The notes under the pieces are model-generated. The model saw only the letters and a list, made by a program, of their open reading frames with translations. It was not told the origin of the DNA and did no database searches. 64,000 bases of DNA, taken from positions 38,654,501-38,718,500 of the forward strand of contig NC_092568.1 of the NCBI RefSeq assembly GCF_037975245.1. Direction: 5' to 3'. This document shows, one piece after another, positions 36,005 to 48,000 of the stretch. Positions within the stretch are counted from its first letter, which is position 1. Each line of letters begins with the position of its first letter. A program made the position numbers and the translations under genes. The stretch is from Apostichopus japonicus. Lineage: Eukaryota; Echinodermata; Holothuroidea; Aspidochirotida; Stichopodidae.

Positions 36005-38008
36005 TCACACATTTCGGTCTATGACGTCATCTTCTATATCTAAATCATGCAACGAAGACTCAGATGGACTCTGCCTTGTTGTTTCCCTTGATGTTTCTCT
36101 AGTTGAGGTGCCAAAGGAAGATGACGGATTGTTGCTGTTGTCTGTTTGTCTATTGGAGGCTGTCTTGCTGTAATACACTTCTTGGGTCTTACTTGTAACC
36201 ACCAGTTGCTTACTTGCAACTAGCGGCGAGGCTGTGTAGGTCTCGAAACTGGTGTAGGTGTCAGAGCTGGGTTCTGCCTCAAACATATTCGATTTACGAT
36301 TATATTTGTAGGTGAATGTATTGTAGGTGCCTGGTGTATCTGGCAGATACTGAAAGCTGTTTTTCGCTACAGTGGCCCGTCTGTTAATGAACAGGACGCA
36401 GCTGGTTGACGAATATCGCTCAGTCTTGGTAGCCACGTCATACTTTCGATTCCGTGAGCTTGTAGAATTATCCAAGGTTAAAAGTATACCTCCTATTTTG
36501 AAATTGTCTTGCTGGCAGTCATTGTCACTGGACACATGCCAAGTCCATTGACCCTCACCAGTCAGCTTGTTGTACAATTCGCATGATAATGCCGTCGGCA
36601 GTTCGTCTGAAATAACAAATGCGATATAGATTTGAGGTTTGTGACTTAATAAGGTAAAGTGAGTTTCGCTTTTCCAAAAAAATATAAAACTAGTTTTTAT
36701 TTACTACTATATCATATTGACATGATAGCCTGCGAGTGGATATAAAGTCAATTTCTATAAGATAAAAAAAAAAAAAAGACAAGGGGTTAACTGTTGTAAG
36801 GTACTGTGAGAGGACTTTGACCTTGACATGGGACTGAAAACCTTTAACTTTACGCAAACCTTTCAAAGTATGAGGTTTCAATGAGGTTGAAAATATCCAA
36901 GTAAAGCTTTCGAAGATCACACATATGACTTGATAACATCACATGTGGAACCATCGGGTAAAGGAATTTTTAATGATTCAAAATAGGTACATGCATTAAT
37001 TGATTTGTAATAGCAGTCCCATGATACAATCAGCCACATCTCCAGTTAGGGACAGGATATTAGAATCAGGTATTGCACTAACAGTGTGAAATATTTGTCT
37101 CTTGAATAACTGTTTTACGTCGATCTGCCACCAAAATATCACTCTAAACAGAATACGACCAGGAAGCAATTAAAAAAAAACGTAAACCCATTTATCAGCG
37201 TTGACCTACACCATGCTTGATATTGCAATCAAATAAATAAAGTTAGGAATGGATTTTTTAGAATCAGTCCCATGATTCAATTCAACCATATCTCGCTTAA
37301 AGGCTTATATTAAAGGATGGCTCTATGCCAAATGTAATATCGTTATATTTTATAGTGTAAGAAAACAAAGGATTGCTGGTAATTTCTACAGCTCTTCTGG
37401 ATTGCAAGATATTCACTTTTAAGAAATGTCTGGAAAGCTATTTGATGACGTTAATCCATTGTTTGAAAACTTCTAATAACTCAACAAAACCAAGTTTTTT
37501 TCACCTCACATTAACGAGAGAGCGTTGAATGACATTCTATATCATTTGTTATATTTTACAAACATTTCATTTTGAGGCCATAAATGTCTTGTTTTGTGTT
37601 GCATCTGAGGTATTGACCAAATTGTATGTATATTAGACTTGATAGTCCAGTCACTTTAACCGTTGAACCTAGTTTTTTTATAAAGTGTCATTAATCGAAA
37701 TGTACGATAGAAATAACCTGTAATGACAGCAGTGAGTTTTAATGGCCCCACATATCAAAAGTTCATTTGTATCATATTAAAGTCATATTAAAATGTGTTG
37801 TGTGTGCTACGTTCAAGCCCCACAAATTTTCAAAAATTGGGATAGTATTGAAATGTTAACCAACATAACTGAAATAATTTCAACTTTTGGAAACAATTTG
37901 TTCCCATTTTAAGAATTTGTTTTAACTGTAATGATATAAAAGCTTACCAGCAGCTGAGCGTTGTTTCAACAGGCACACAAACCAAGCAGCATGGATAATA
38001 ATGCTCAT
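36005..38008 (-). CDS. Two-exon gene for a small, probably secreted orphan protein
   Basis: Exon 1 (38008-37948) starts at an ATG, encodes 20 residues with a hydrophobic stretch (IIIHAAWFVCLL) and small residues at its end, and leaves at a gtaagc donor with one spare base. Exon 2 (36606-36005) follows a tatttcag acceptor in matching phase and runs to a stop. The product would be 220 aa. The first 90 residues after the leader hold three Cys (ALSCELY, DNDCQQ, TSCVLF), Trp-rich QWTWHV and an NST glycosylation site, compatible with a small disulfide-bonded extracellular domain. The rest is rich in Ser, Thr and Asn with an acidic end (IEDDVID). No membrane span or GPI-like tail is seen. I do not recognise the family. 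Confidence 0.6.
36607..37947 (-). other. Intron of the secreted orphan gene
   Basis: AT-rich, ending in a good acceptor at 36607-36615 (minus strand). No other feature is visible. Confidence 0.5.
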
Positions 38009-38775
38009 CTTCGATTCCAAGGATGTTATTAAAATATCCAAGTTGAACATTAAAGTATCAAAATTAACCCCTTGAAATGGTTGTTGCAGTGATTAGCATG
38101 CACATGAATTCATTGTGGAAACTCAAATGTTTTCAATAATGCAACGATAAGTCAAGCTTATTCGACATCCTTCTTAACAAGCGTATTAAATGACACTTAC
38201 GAAAGCTTTCAAGAATTCTGATGTTATGTTCTCCTAGCTGTTTCGGGTTTTTTTTTCGGTTTTGAGTGACAAACGTTCAGTTGAAATACTACATCCAACG
38301 AAGCAACAGATTATGAATGTCAAAAAATTAATGTCAGTTCTGAGGCCTTCAACAAGACAGTCAATTAAACGAAGTGAAATATCTTCTGCAATGGCAGTTA
38401 TATGATTAAGAAAGTCGAATAACGCGCAAGCTCAGTAGAATACTGATAAAATGTAAGGGTCCACAATGACTTCAAGACAATGTTATCTGCAAGGGTTTTT
38501 TTTCACCTTTTCTACTTTTCATGTTGATGAAAAAACCTGTATCACCGAAAAGTGATAAAACCGATTACACTAGCCTCTTGTGATTTCTTTCCTAGCACAG
38601 GATGTTTTTATGTGAAAATGCTGATTAATTGTTTTCTTTCAAATCATTCATTTTCACACTTTCAAAAGAAACGAATGTTTGCAGTTGGGATAAGCTTTAT
38701 GACCATAATCGGCATTGTAATTAACTTGATGAGACTCGAATCGAGTAATTAAAACTTGCCTTTTTCATTCGAAAC
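38009..38775. other. Likely 5' flank of the secreted orphan gene
   Basis: This is the upstream side of the minus-strand gene. I could not assign a TATA box or start site with confidence, and no other gene is seen. Confidence 0.35.
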
Positions 38776-39139
38776 CAATGGCGTAGGAAGGTACTTTTGA
38801 GTGGGGGGGGCTGAAGACTGATGGCCGGCCTGGGGGAGGGGTCTAAGGGGAGGGGGTGTCCCCCTCCCCTTTGGAATTTTTTTGCATTTCCAGGTGGCCT
38901 CAGATGCAATTTGGTGCAATATAGCACACTTCAACACCCACTCCATTTTGTAAAGAATTTTGCATTTTCACCTGGCCTTAGATGCAATTTGGTGCTTCAA
39001 ATGAGATTTTTTTCTCATTTGGAAATGAAAAAGGGGTTTTCTGACTTGCGGAGCGGGGGGCGGAACGATACTTCCGCCCCCCCATATTTTTCACTGGGGG
39101 CTGGCGCCCCCCAGCCCCCCCCCGGTTCCTACGCCCTTG
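38776..39139. mobile_element. hAT-like MITE, 364 bp
   Basis: Terminal inverted repeats CAATGGCGTAGGAA (38776-38789) and TTCCTACGCCCTTG (39126-39139) differ at one position. Flanking 8-mers TTCGAAAC (left) and TTTGAAAC (right) form an 8-bp target duplication with one change. G-rich left and C-rich right subterminal tracts; no coding capacity. Confidence 0.7.
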
Positions 39140-39147
39140 TTTGAAAC

Positions 39148-41920
39148 GAAATTACAGGAGTGGATATGCACTCATTCGAAATCAGGATCAGTATTATTTA
39201 ATAAATTGCTTTAACAGGGTCTGAAATTTGAAGAAAATAATGATAGTAAAACGAAGCACATTGATTAAAATGGCGCTCTCAGCTTAAAGGTGTGTTACGT
39301 GGTTCATACATAAATATTGAAGTTTATTCATTTAATTTGGATAAGTGAACTGCACAATAATCTGTGTATTACGTATAATTATGCACTCTCAACATTTCAT
39401 AGATCCACTTTAAGTTCCTAGGTCTTTCACGCTGCGGCCGGGCTCCTTCAGATGTCGCATAACAAATTTATATGGTTACATAATAAAGCATCATATTTTT
39501 TCCAAGCACCCTTGACATTACAAAATGGACCGACTCTCCCATGACCTTATTTAATAGAATGGTCCATGTCTCTAGTGAATGCAATACTCCATAGAAAATC
39601 TAATGTACGGGCTTGTTTCATACATGGACCCCGCATATACTTCAATGTTATAGCCTCAAAGATCATATATAATCAAACTAATTCAACTGTTTGACAGATG
39701 TAATGTTTTACTGATGTGGTATGATACAGTGATTTCAACAAAATGAAAGTGATTTCGACTATGAGGCATTCTTATAAAAGTGAAAAGCACGGGAGTTAAA
39801 TGCACCTTGTATGCCTATGACATTCAAAATTATTGCACAAAAGCTAACTAAGAAATAAGTAGCCTATTATGATATTTTAGATTTCATGTTTGCCTCCCTC
39901 CGTCTGTTAAGTCAATAAACGTTGTAATAATAATAAAGCAATTGACACATTGTAGCACGCTGATGTCAGACTTGGATTTAGACTTGATAAAGTCTGATAT
40001 CCAATCAATAATAGCAACAAAAATGTATTTCTCGTAGCAAATATATTTCATAATTAATGTGCGGACTCAGAGCCTAATTATTCGGTTTCAATATGGCATG
40101 AAAGTGATATTGTTGTGGCTGCATTTAATTGCTTATTAAAATTCTCTACACTAGAACTTTTCTGCATCACTGAATATGTCAAAACTACACCCTCCTAGAC
40201 TTTGTATGGCGAAGATATGAGATGCTGAAATGAAGTAGTATTTTGTAAATGCCTCTGGCAATGGCAGAGTGAATAATGTCATCACGGCAATTCAGCTGAA
40301 AATGTTTTTGTTTCTCCATAAAATATTTGACTCCCATTTGCAAATTGAAAAATAATATTTCTACATATAAGTTGCATTTGATGAATTCTAAATACAGAGA
40401 ACCTTAGCAACTCGGCAAACATTCAAAATATGCATGGATAAATCGACAAACTAATTATTAAAACCTGCAGAGAGTAGCTTTTGAAGACTTTTGCCGTTGT
40501 GACGTACCGTACCATCACGGACAACCTATTCTGAACTTCCAACAACAAATGTGCCTTTAATGGCACTAATGGCCTTCCTTGTACTTACCTGTGAAGCATT
40601 CGGCATACAGACGACATCTGATAGTCAGCGTTATGTAACTAAAAACATATATTGCATAATATGAGACTTTTGCAACTGTGCCCACGGTACGACAGTAACT
40701 TTAAGTTAAACCCCTGATTGGACCGTGCATCTTTCATACTAGTGCTTCTAAAAGCATTCGAAGGTACGTATGTCACGATTATATTCCAGTTAACACAACG
40801 ATGAACGTTGTTGTTTGTTATCGTGCAGAGAAACGAAGTAGCCTACTGTAGGAATACTAGGTATACATTACTCTTGGACACTTAAAGTAGACCTTGGCTA
40901 AACTTAGGCCAAGCTTTTAACATGTAATGTCAAGTTAATACTTACACTAACAGTAACAGTTGCCAGAATGACAGGAGTCCAGCTTAGCATTAGGCATGAG
41001 CACAACTGTAGAGTAGACTACTTGTCGATTGAAAGCACAGTTCGCCTTAGTAGTTGCAGTCTCAGACCTAAAAAAAAATATGCACAAAGCTATCACCACT
41101 GGCACTATACAGATGCTCCCCTCAACACCATATCGAATGGATTAGAGCCTTTGGAGGCTGAGTGGACTTGAACATTTATATGTTCGATAATCCCTTTATC
41201 CAAGTTGTCAATCTTAGATTATTAACATACGTTCAATTTGTATACCCGTCCACACCAGGATGGAGCCTCAGTGGAAGTAAACATTTTAATGAAATAATCT
41301 CTGTGCATGTACACATGTATCCCAGTCAAGTTCCATCTCTCATCATGACTGTGCCTCCACACTGGAAAAAGGACACCTGTCTTTCTTGATCTTGCACAAA
41401 TTTTGTTAATCACTGTCTTGTCAGCATATAATGCTGTATGGTTCTTACTAGGTAGGCTAGGCTCTACGATAAACCTTCAAGTTTAGTCAAATTTAAGCCT
41501 CAATCATAGCCTCATAGGCATTCATAGGCTTTACATTTCTCTTTAGTTTAGTATACATATAAGTCCAGCCTACATCCCTGTGAAATCCAAGTAAAATATT
41601 ATTCTATTGGACTCACCATTTTATGATCTCACAGTGGAATCTCCAAATCTCACTTGCGTATAGCTACGTAGGCCAAAAGTAGATTTACATGAAGTTCAAT
41701 GGCGATATGTTTAGTATGATAAATGAGTTTGATTGAACCTTCGATAATCTCTTTGTAAAAGTACCAGTGAAGTCATGTTTCATTTGCATAGTTTTTGTAA
41801 CCATTACCCCATAACCACTTTGCCCGGGACATTTTAAGAGTGATCATCTGTTAGCTCTTAAATTATCTTTATGAACTGCAATGTTCCATAACATAAATTA
41901 TTATTTATTTTGTTTTTCAG
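39148..41920. other. No gene seen; upstream region of the P450
   Basis: An acceptor directly before the first coding exon at 41921 implies a non-coding first exon somewhere in this stretch. I could not place it. Frames at 40968 and 41162 have no family support. Confidence 0.35.
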
Positions 41921-41927
41921 AAATGCG

Positions 41928-42082
41928 ATGGCTGGTACTATATTTTTCTGGTCAGCTGGGGCAGTGCTGTCTCTCCTCTCCCTTCCTATACTGATTGTCA
42001 TTGCTCTGGTATTACATCTCCAGTATAGAATACGGAAATTTGCACACATTCCTAGCCCGAAAATGAAACCACATTGGTCAAG
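41928..42082 (+). CDS. CYP46A1: P450 exon 1: membrane anchor
   Basis: The ATG at 41928 is chosen because an overlapping ATG at 41923 reads into a stop within about 25 codons. Residues 5-33 are hydrophobic, followed by basic YRIRK and the HIPSPK hinge. An acceptor at 41919-41920 shows that an untranslated exon precedes it. Confidence 0.85.
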
Positions 42083-45000
42083 GTAACAAATATATACTTA
42101 GCTCTATAACAAAAGTGCTTGGTGACATCTTTTCAATCAAATGGGTTGCTTGGAAAATACTCTTCAGGCAGTCTTGTGTTTCATATTTCAGACATCCCAG
42201 TGGAATTTTGGACCATTTAAAAACATTAATTTCTGCAATGTGCAATATATGCTAACTGAATGTAAAATAAAAGTAGACACTCTTATGTGACCATTCCCTA
42301 TATACAGCTACATTTTTGGGCATGCCAACCAGATGGATAAAGTTAGAACCGGAGAAGAAACAATGGATGAACGAACACTGATCTGGTAAGCGAACAATTT
42401 CTTACATGTCTAACTTTTGCAATGTCATAGACTCATAATAGCATTGAAATCAATATTTTATGTATTTTGATAAAACATTGATGAAACTGTGGGTAATTTC
42501 TATAGAAGAATCTTCACCAATAATGGCACATGTAAAAGAGTGAATAGCATCTGGAATGTGACCTTCAATAAAAAGCAGTATACCTTTTGCAGATATTTAA
42601 TCCATGAAGGAAAACTTGATCTTACCATGTAGGCAACACATTGGTTGATAACTGTTCTGTCCTGAAGAGACTACTGCTAGGGTGTTGATTGTCCAGGATA
42701 GAAGAGATTGTAGAGAGAGGTTTTCAATTGATGTGCATACTTTGATAGGCTATTTTTTCTTTCTTGTTTTCCCAGCACTCACGTGCATACATCTGAATAT
42801 CCATTACTTATCACATAAACTGTACCATTCCAATAGTAATAATTATGTATAATAACTTGTTAAGGCTACGATGCAAAATATGAGGGAACATTGTAGCTTT
42901 GCAATAGAATGCAAAATTTTAAAAAAATGTGGTAAATATTGAAAAGTTTTAATCTGCTGATGTAGAGTTTCATTGTTTCTTGCTGCAGGATTCGTGAAAC
43001 TGGGCCAGTGATGGTAGTCCATGTGTTCTCCAGGTCGATGATATTGTTTGCAACAAAGGAATCTGTAAAAGTGAGAGTTCAAGTTGCTACTTAAGATAAC
43101 ATCCAATCAGCTGCAAGTGTTATAGAATGATCTCAAATAATGTTTACATATTCTACAAAGTTTTATTGTACTGTAGCTAGGGCTGAGTTTTCAAGCAAAA
43201 ATGGTCTAAAATTTCATAAAAATGTTTCAGCATCAACTTTTGAAAGTTTTTTTTGGGAAACAATATTTCCCTGAACACATGTACAGTAGGTGTCAGATAT
43301 TTATCGCACCAAAAAATGGATGCTGACATACAATCAACCACAAGAAAAAGTCACCAGGTGTCAGCATTCCTTTTAGTCAATGGTGTACGATATCAGCTTT
43401 TCCCGCAGTCATGGTGTAAGTTGTCAGCATTATCATCAGTCAATGGTGTAAGATGTCAACATTCCCAACAGTCAATAGTGTAAGGTGTCAGCATTCTTAG
43501 TCAATGGTGAAAGGTGTTAGCATTCCCATTAGTCAATAGTGTAAGGTGTCAACATTCCCAACAGTCAATAGTGTAAGGTGTCAGCATACTTAGTCAATGG
43601 TGAGAGGTGTTAGCATTCCCATTAGTCAATAGTGTAAGGTGTCAACATTCCCAACAGTCAATAGTGTAAGGTGTCAGCATTCTTAGTCAATGGTGAAAGG
43701 TGTTAGCATTCCCATTAGTCAATAGTGTAAGGTGTCAACATTCCCAACAGTCAATAGTGTAAGGTGTCAGCATACTTAGTCAATGGTGAGAGGTGTTAGC
43801 ATTCCCATTAGTCAATAGTGTAAGGTGTCAACATTCCCAACAGTCAATAGTGTAAGGTGTCAGCATACTTAGTCAATGGTGAGAGGTGTTAGCATTCCCA
43901 TTAGTCAATAGTGTAAGGTGTCAAAATTCCCATCAGTCAATGGTGTAAGGTGTCAGCACTCTCATTAGTCAATAGTGTATTGTGTAAGCTGTCATCATTC
44001 CCATCATTCAATAGTGTTAGGTGTCAGTCAGCATTTCCATTATTCATCAGTGTAAGGTGTTAGCATTCGACTCAGTCAATGGTGTAAGGTTCAGCATTCC
44101 CGTGAGTCAATAGTGTAAGGTGTTAGCATTCCCCTCTACAATGGTGCTAGGTGTCAGCATTCCCATTTTCAATAGTGTAAGGTGTCAGCATTCCTTTCAG
44201 TCAATGGTGTACAAGGTTTTTATTATTCCCCTCAGTCAATGGTGTAAGGTGTCAGCATTCCTGTTAGTCAATGGTGTAATGTGTCAGTGTTCTCAGTTAG
44301 TCAATGGTGTAATTAATAGGCATTCCCTTCAGTCAATGGTGTAAGGTGCCAGCATTCCCCTCAGTCCATTGTGTAAATTTTTAGCATTCCTGTCAGCCAA
44401 TGGTGTAATGTATCAACATTAACGTTAGTCAATAGTGTAAGGAGTCAGCATTATCATGTCAATGGTGTAAGGTGTCAGTATTCCTGTTAGTCAATTGTGT
44501 AAGGTGTCAGCATTCCTTTCAGTCAATGGTGTACAAGGTTTTTATTATTCCCCTCAGTCAATGGTGTAAGGTGTCAGCATTCCTGTTAGTCAATGGTGTA
44601 ATGTGTCAGTGTTCTCAGTTAGTCAATGGTGTAATTAATAGGCATTTCCTTCAGTCAATGGTGTAAGGTGCCAGCATTCCCCTCAGTCCATTGTGTAAAT
44701 TTTTAGCATTCCTGTCAGCCAATGGTGTAAGGTATCAACATTAACGTTAGTCAATAGTGTAAGGAGTCAGCATTATCATGTCAATGGTGTAAGGTGTCAG
44801 TATTCCTGTTAGTCAATTGTGTAAGGTGTCAGCATTCCCGTTAGTCATTGGTGTAAGGTGTTAGTATTCGACTCAGTCAATGGTGTAAGGTGTCAGCATT
44901 CCTGTTAGACAATATTGTAAAGTGTAAGGATTCTAAGTTAGTCAATGGTGTAATGAATAGGCAATGTTCCCTTTCAGTCAATGGTGTAAGGTGTCAGCAT

Positions 45001-48000
45001 TACTGTCAGTCAATGGTGTAAGGTGTCAGCATTCCCCTCAGTCAATGTAAGGTGTCAGCATCATCATCAGTCAATGGTGTGAGGTGTCCGCATTCACCTT
45101 AGTCAATGGTGTAAGGTGTCAGTCATTGGTGTAAGGTGTTAGTATTTGACTCAGTCAATGGTGTAAGGTGTCAGCATTCCTGTTAGTCAATAATGTAAAG
45201 TGTCAGGATTCTCAGTTAGTCAATGGTGTAATGAATAGGCATTCCCTTTCAGTCAATGGTGTAAGGTGTCAGCAATACTGTCAGTCCATTGTGTAAATTG
45301 TTAGCATTCCTGTCAGCCAATGGTGTAATGTATCAACATTACCGTTAGTCCATAGTGTAATGAATAGGCATTCCCTTTCAGTCAATGGTGTAAGGTGTCA
45401 GCATTACTGTCAGTCAATGGTGTAAGGTGTCAGCATTCCCCTCAGTCAATGTAAGGTGTCAGCATCATCATCAGTCAATGGTGTGAGGTGTCCGCATTCA
45501 CCTTAGTCAATGGTGTAAGGTGTCAGTCATTGGTGTAAGGTGTTAGTATTCGACTCAGTCTATGGTGTAAGGTTCAGCATTCCTGGTCATTGGTGTAAGG
45601 TGTTAGTATTCAACTCAGTCAATGGTGTAAGGTGTCAGCATTCCTGTTAGTCAATAATGTAAAGTGTCAGGATTCTAAGTTAGTCAATGGTGTAATGAAT
45701 AGGCATTCCCTTTCAGTCAATGGTGTAAGGTGTCAGCATTACTGTCAGTCAATGGTGTAAGGTGTCAGCATTCCCCTCAGTCAATGTAAGGTGTCAGCAT
45801 CATCATCAGTCAATGGTGTGAGGTGTCCTCATTCACCTTATTCAATGGTGTAAGGTGTCAGCATGCCTATCAGTCAATGGTGTAAGGTGTCGGCATTCCT
45901 GTTAGTCAATAGTGTAAGGAGTCAGCATTCCTGTCAGTCAATATAAGGTGTCAGCATGATCATCAGTCAATGGTGTGAGGTGTCCTCATTCACCTTATTC
46001 AATGGTGTAAGGTGTCAGCATTATTGTCAGTCAATGGTGTAAGGTGCCAGCATTACCACCTGTCAATGGTGTAAGTTTCTAGAACTTTGGTCATAGGTGT
46101 TCATGGCACTGGTATTATTAGCATTTTATTGGTAGAAAGTATCAACATCCCATTCAATATTTGCCATATGGTATTACCAGCCTTCCTATATACCAGCCAT
46201 TTTTAAACAGTGTTAGCATTTTGGTCAGTCATTTGCATTAAATGTCAGCAGGACAGTTGGATTTGAATCAAACAGCTGCTATTAGTGAATTTATTTTCTT
46301 GTAAATGTTCCTTCTTTTATCTTTGAAATAGGAATTTGTTACCACTGGAAGGCATTTTAAGACTCCAGCTGTCTATCAAAAACTCCATACAGTCCTGGCT
46401 GAGCGGTTTCTGGGAAATGGCTTGGTGGTCGAACATACAGATCACATCTGGGCAGCAAGAAGAAATCTCCTCAACCCTGCCTTTCATCGAAGGTAAATAA
46501 ACGTTATTATTGAAGTCTGAAGGGGGGCATGGAAAAACTTATTGTTTTGGTCTGTATATTTATAGCCAAGTCAATGAATTGCAGTATTTGCAATACTACA
46601 TAATAGAAATAATAAATACTATGTGAGTCCATTTCTTTTCAGTTAAATAGAGGCTTTCATACTTGAAAAACACATGAACCGCAATTGTTGAGGCCAAACA
46701 ATTTTTAGCTCATACCAGCATGCTGGTGTGAGCTATTGGTATAGTGTGGCGTCTACAGTATCATTCTATCACTCTATCACTCTATCCGTCAACAATTGGT
46801 AAAACGGCTCCCACTCGCACAGTGTTTGATGGAATTTAATGAAACTTGGACACAAGGACCATTAGGTCCATCAGAGATGGTCCGAAATTTGGGGTCAAAG
46901 GTCACCTGTGGGCCGTAATGGGCCATTTTGTGGAAATACGCAAAATGCTTCTTCTCCTTCAGATTCCATGGTACAATGTTGAGGGTTTGTCACGATAGTA
47001 CTATGGAAGTGTTACCTTCAGGGTGTTCATGAATTTGAGATCAAAGATCAACTAGGGGTCTTTTGTGGCCCGGGCCGCGGCCCTATATTTTCAAATTGCT
47101 CCTGTTCATACAGTGTATGGCCAGTTATAATGAAACTTGGTCACAACGTTCATCGGGATGAGAGTTACGAGGGGTGTTCAGAAAATTGAGGTCAAATGTC
47201 ATTTAGGGGGTCATTGGGGGTCATTCTTTGTAATATTTTCAAATATCTCAATCTCCTCAAGATTTTGATGGATCATACTCAAAGTTGAACTGATGATTGT
47301 TGGATTGTGTATGAATAAGGTGATGCCTACAGTAATAATTTTTGGTCAAAAGTTAATTAATTACAATTAATCCCCATTGTTTAAAAAAATCTGAGCCTTC
47401 ACCTTTTGCCAAAGTATCTTTAATTTGTCTCCCAGTCTCTGCAGTGTTTGTTTACATTTGTGGTTAAGTTCTGCAGAGGCTGTTAGTGGAATTAAAGCAG
47501 GACTGGGAGTTGTTATTAACTGTTGAACTGTAAGCATGAGAGCCCAATAGCCAATCAGCACTTGCCGATTCTTAGAAGTCTTTGAGCCTGAGGTGTGTAG
47601 GCAGCCAGCCAAAATTTTGGCAAGGAGTGCTTCAGGTCTGCTCAGGTAGAGTTTAGAAAGTTTAATAGGGTAGGTCAGTGGTATTGTTTGAGAGAGTGGG
47701 GAAAATAGGATTTAAAGGGGGAAAATAGGAATTATAGCCAGTGGTGTAGCCAGGATTCTGCTAATGGAGGAAGGGGGGGGGGGGGGTTATCCCTCATGGG
47801 CCCAAAATTGGTTGAATCTGAAAAATGGCCTGAAATTTGGTGGGCCATAAAGTTTTGTGGGCCCTACATTTTTAAGCTCGAAAAGGTATGAGCTTCTGCA
47901 CCGTTGGTGCTCTAGTTTTAAGTTAACCTTGCTCCCACATTGTTCAATGTTATAGTAGTGAAGTGATAATCATTCCTGCCTTGCTGGTTTTGTGAATATG

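Noticed and set aside
41858-42049. Minus-strand frame opposite P450 exon 1
   Set aside because: Shadow of the coding exon; no splice or family support.
44120-44666. Frames with QSMV and SQWCKVSAF repeats
   Set aside because: Repeat translation of the intron 3 minisatellite.
43350-46075. CRISPR-like array
   Set aside because: Units are contiguous variants of one 30-bp word without distinct spacers, in an intron of an animal gene.
47367-47612. 81-codon minus-strand frame
   Set aside because: It lies in a dispersed intronic repeat and shows no recognisable motif.
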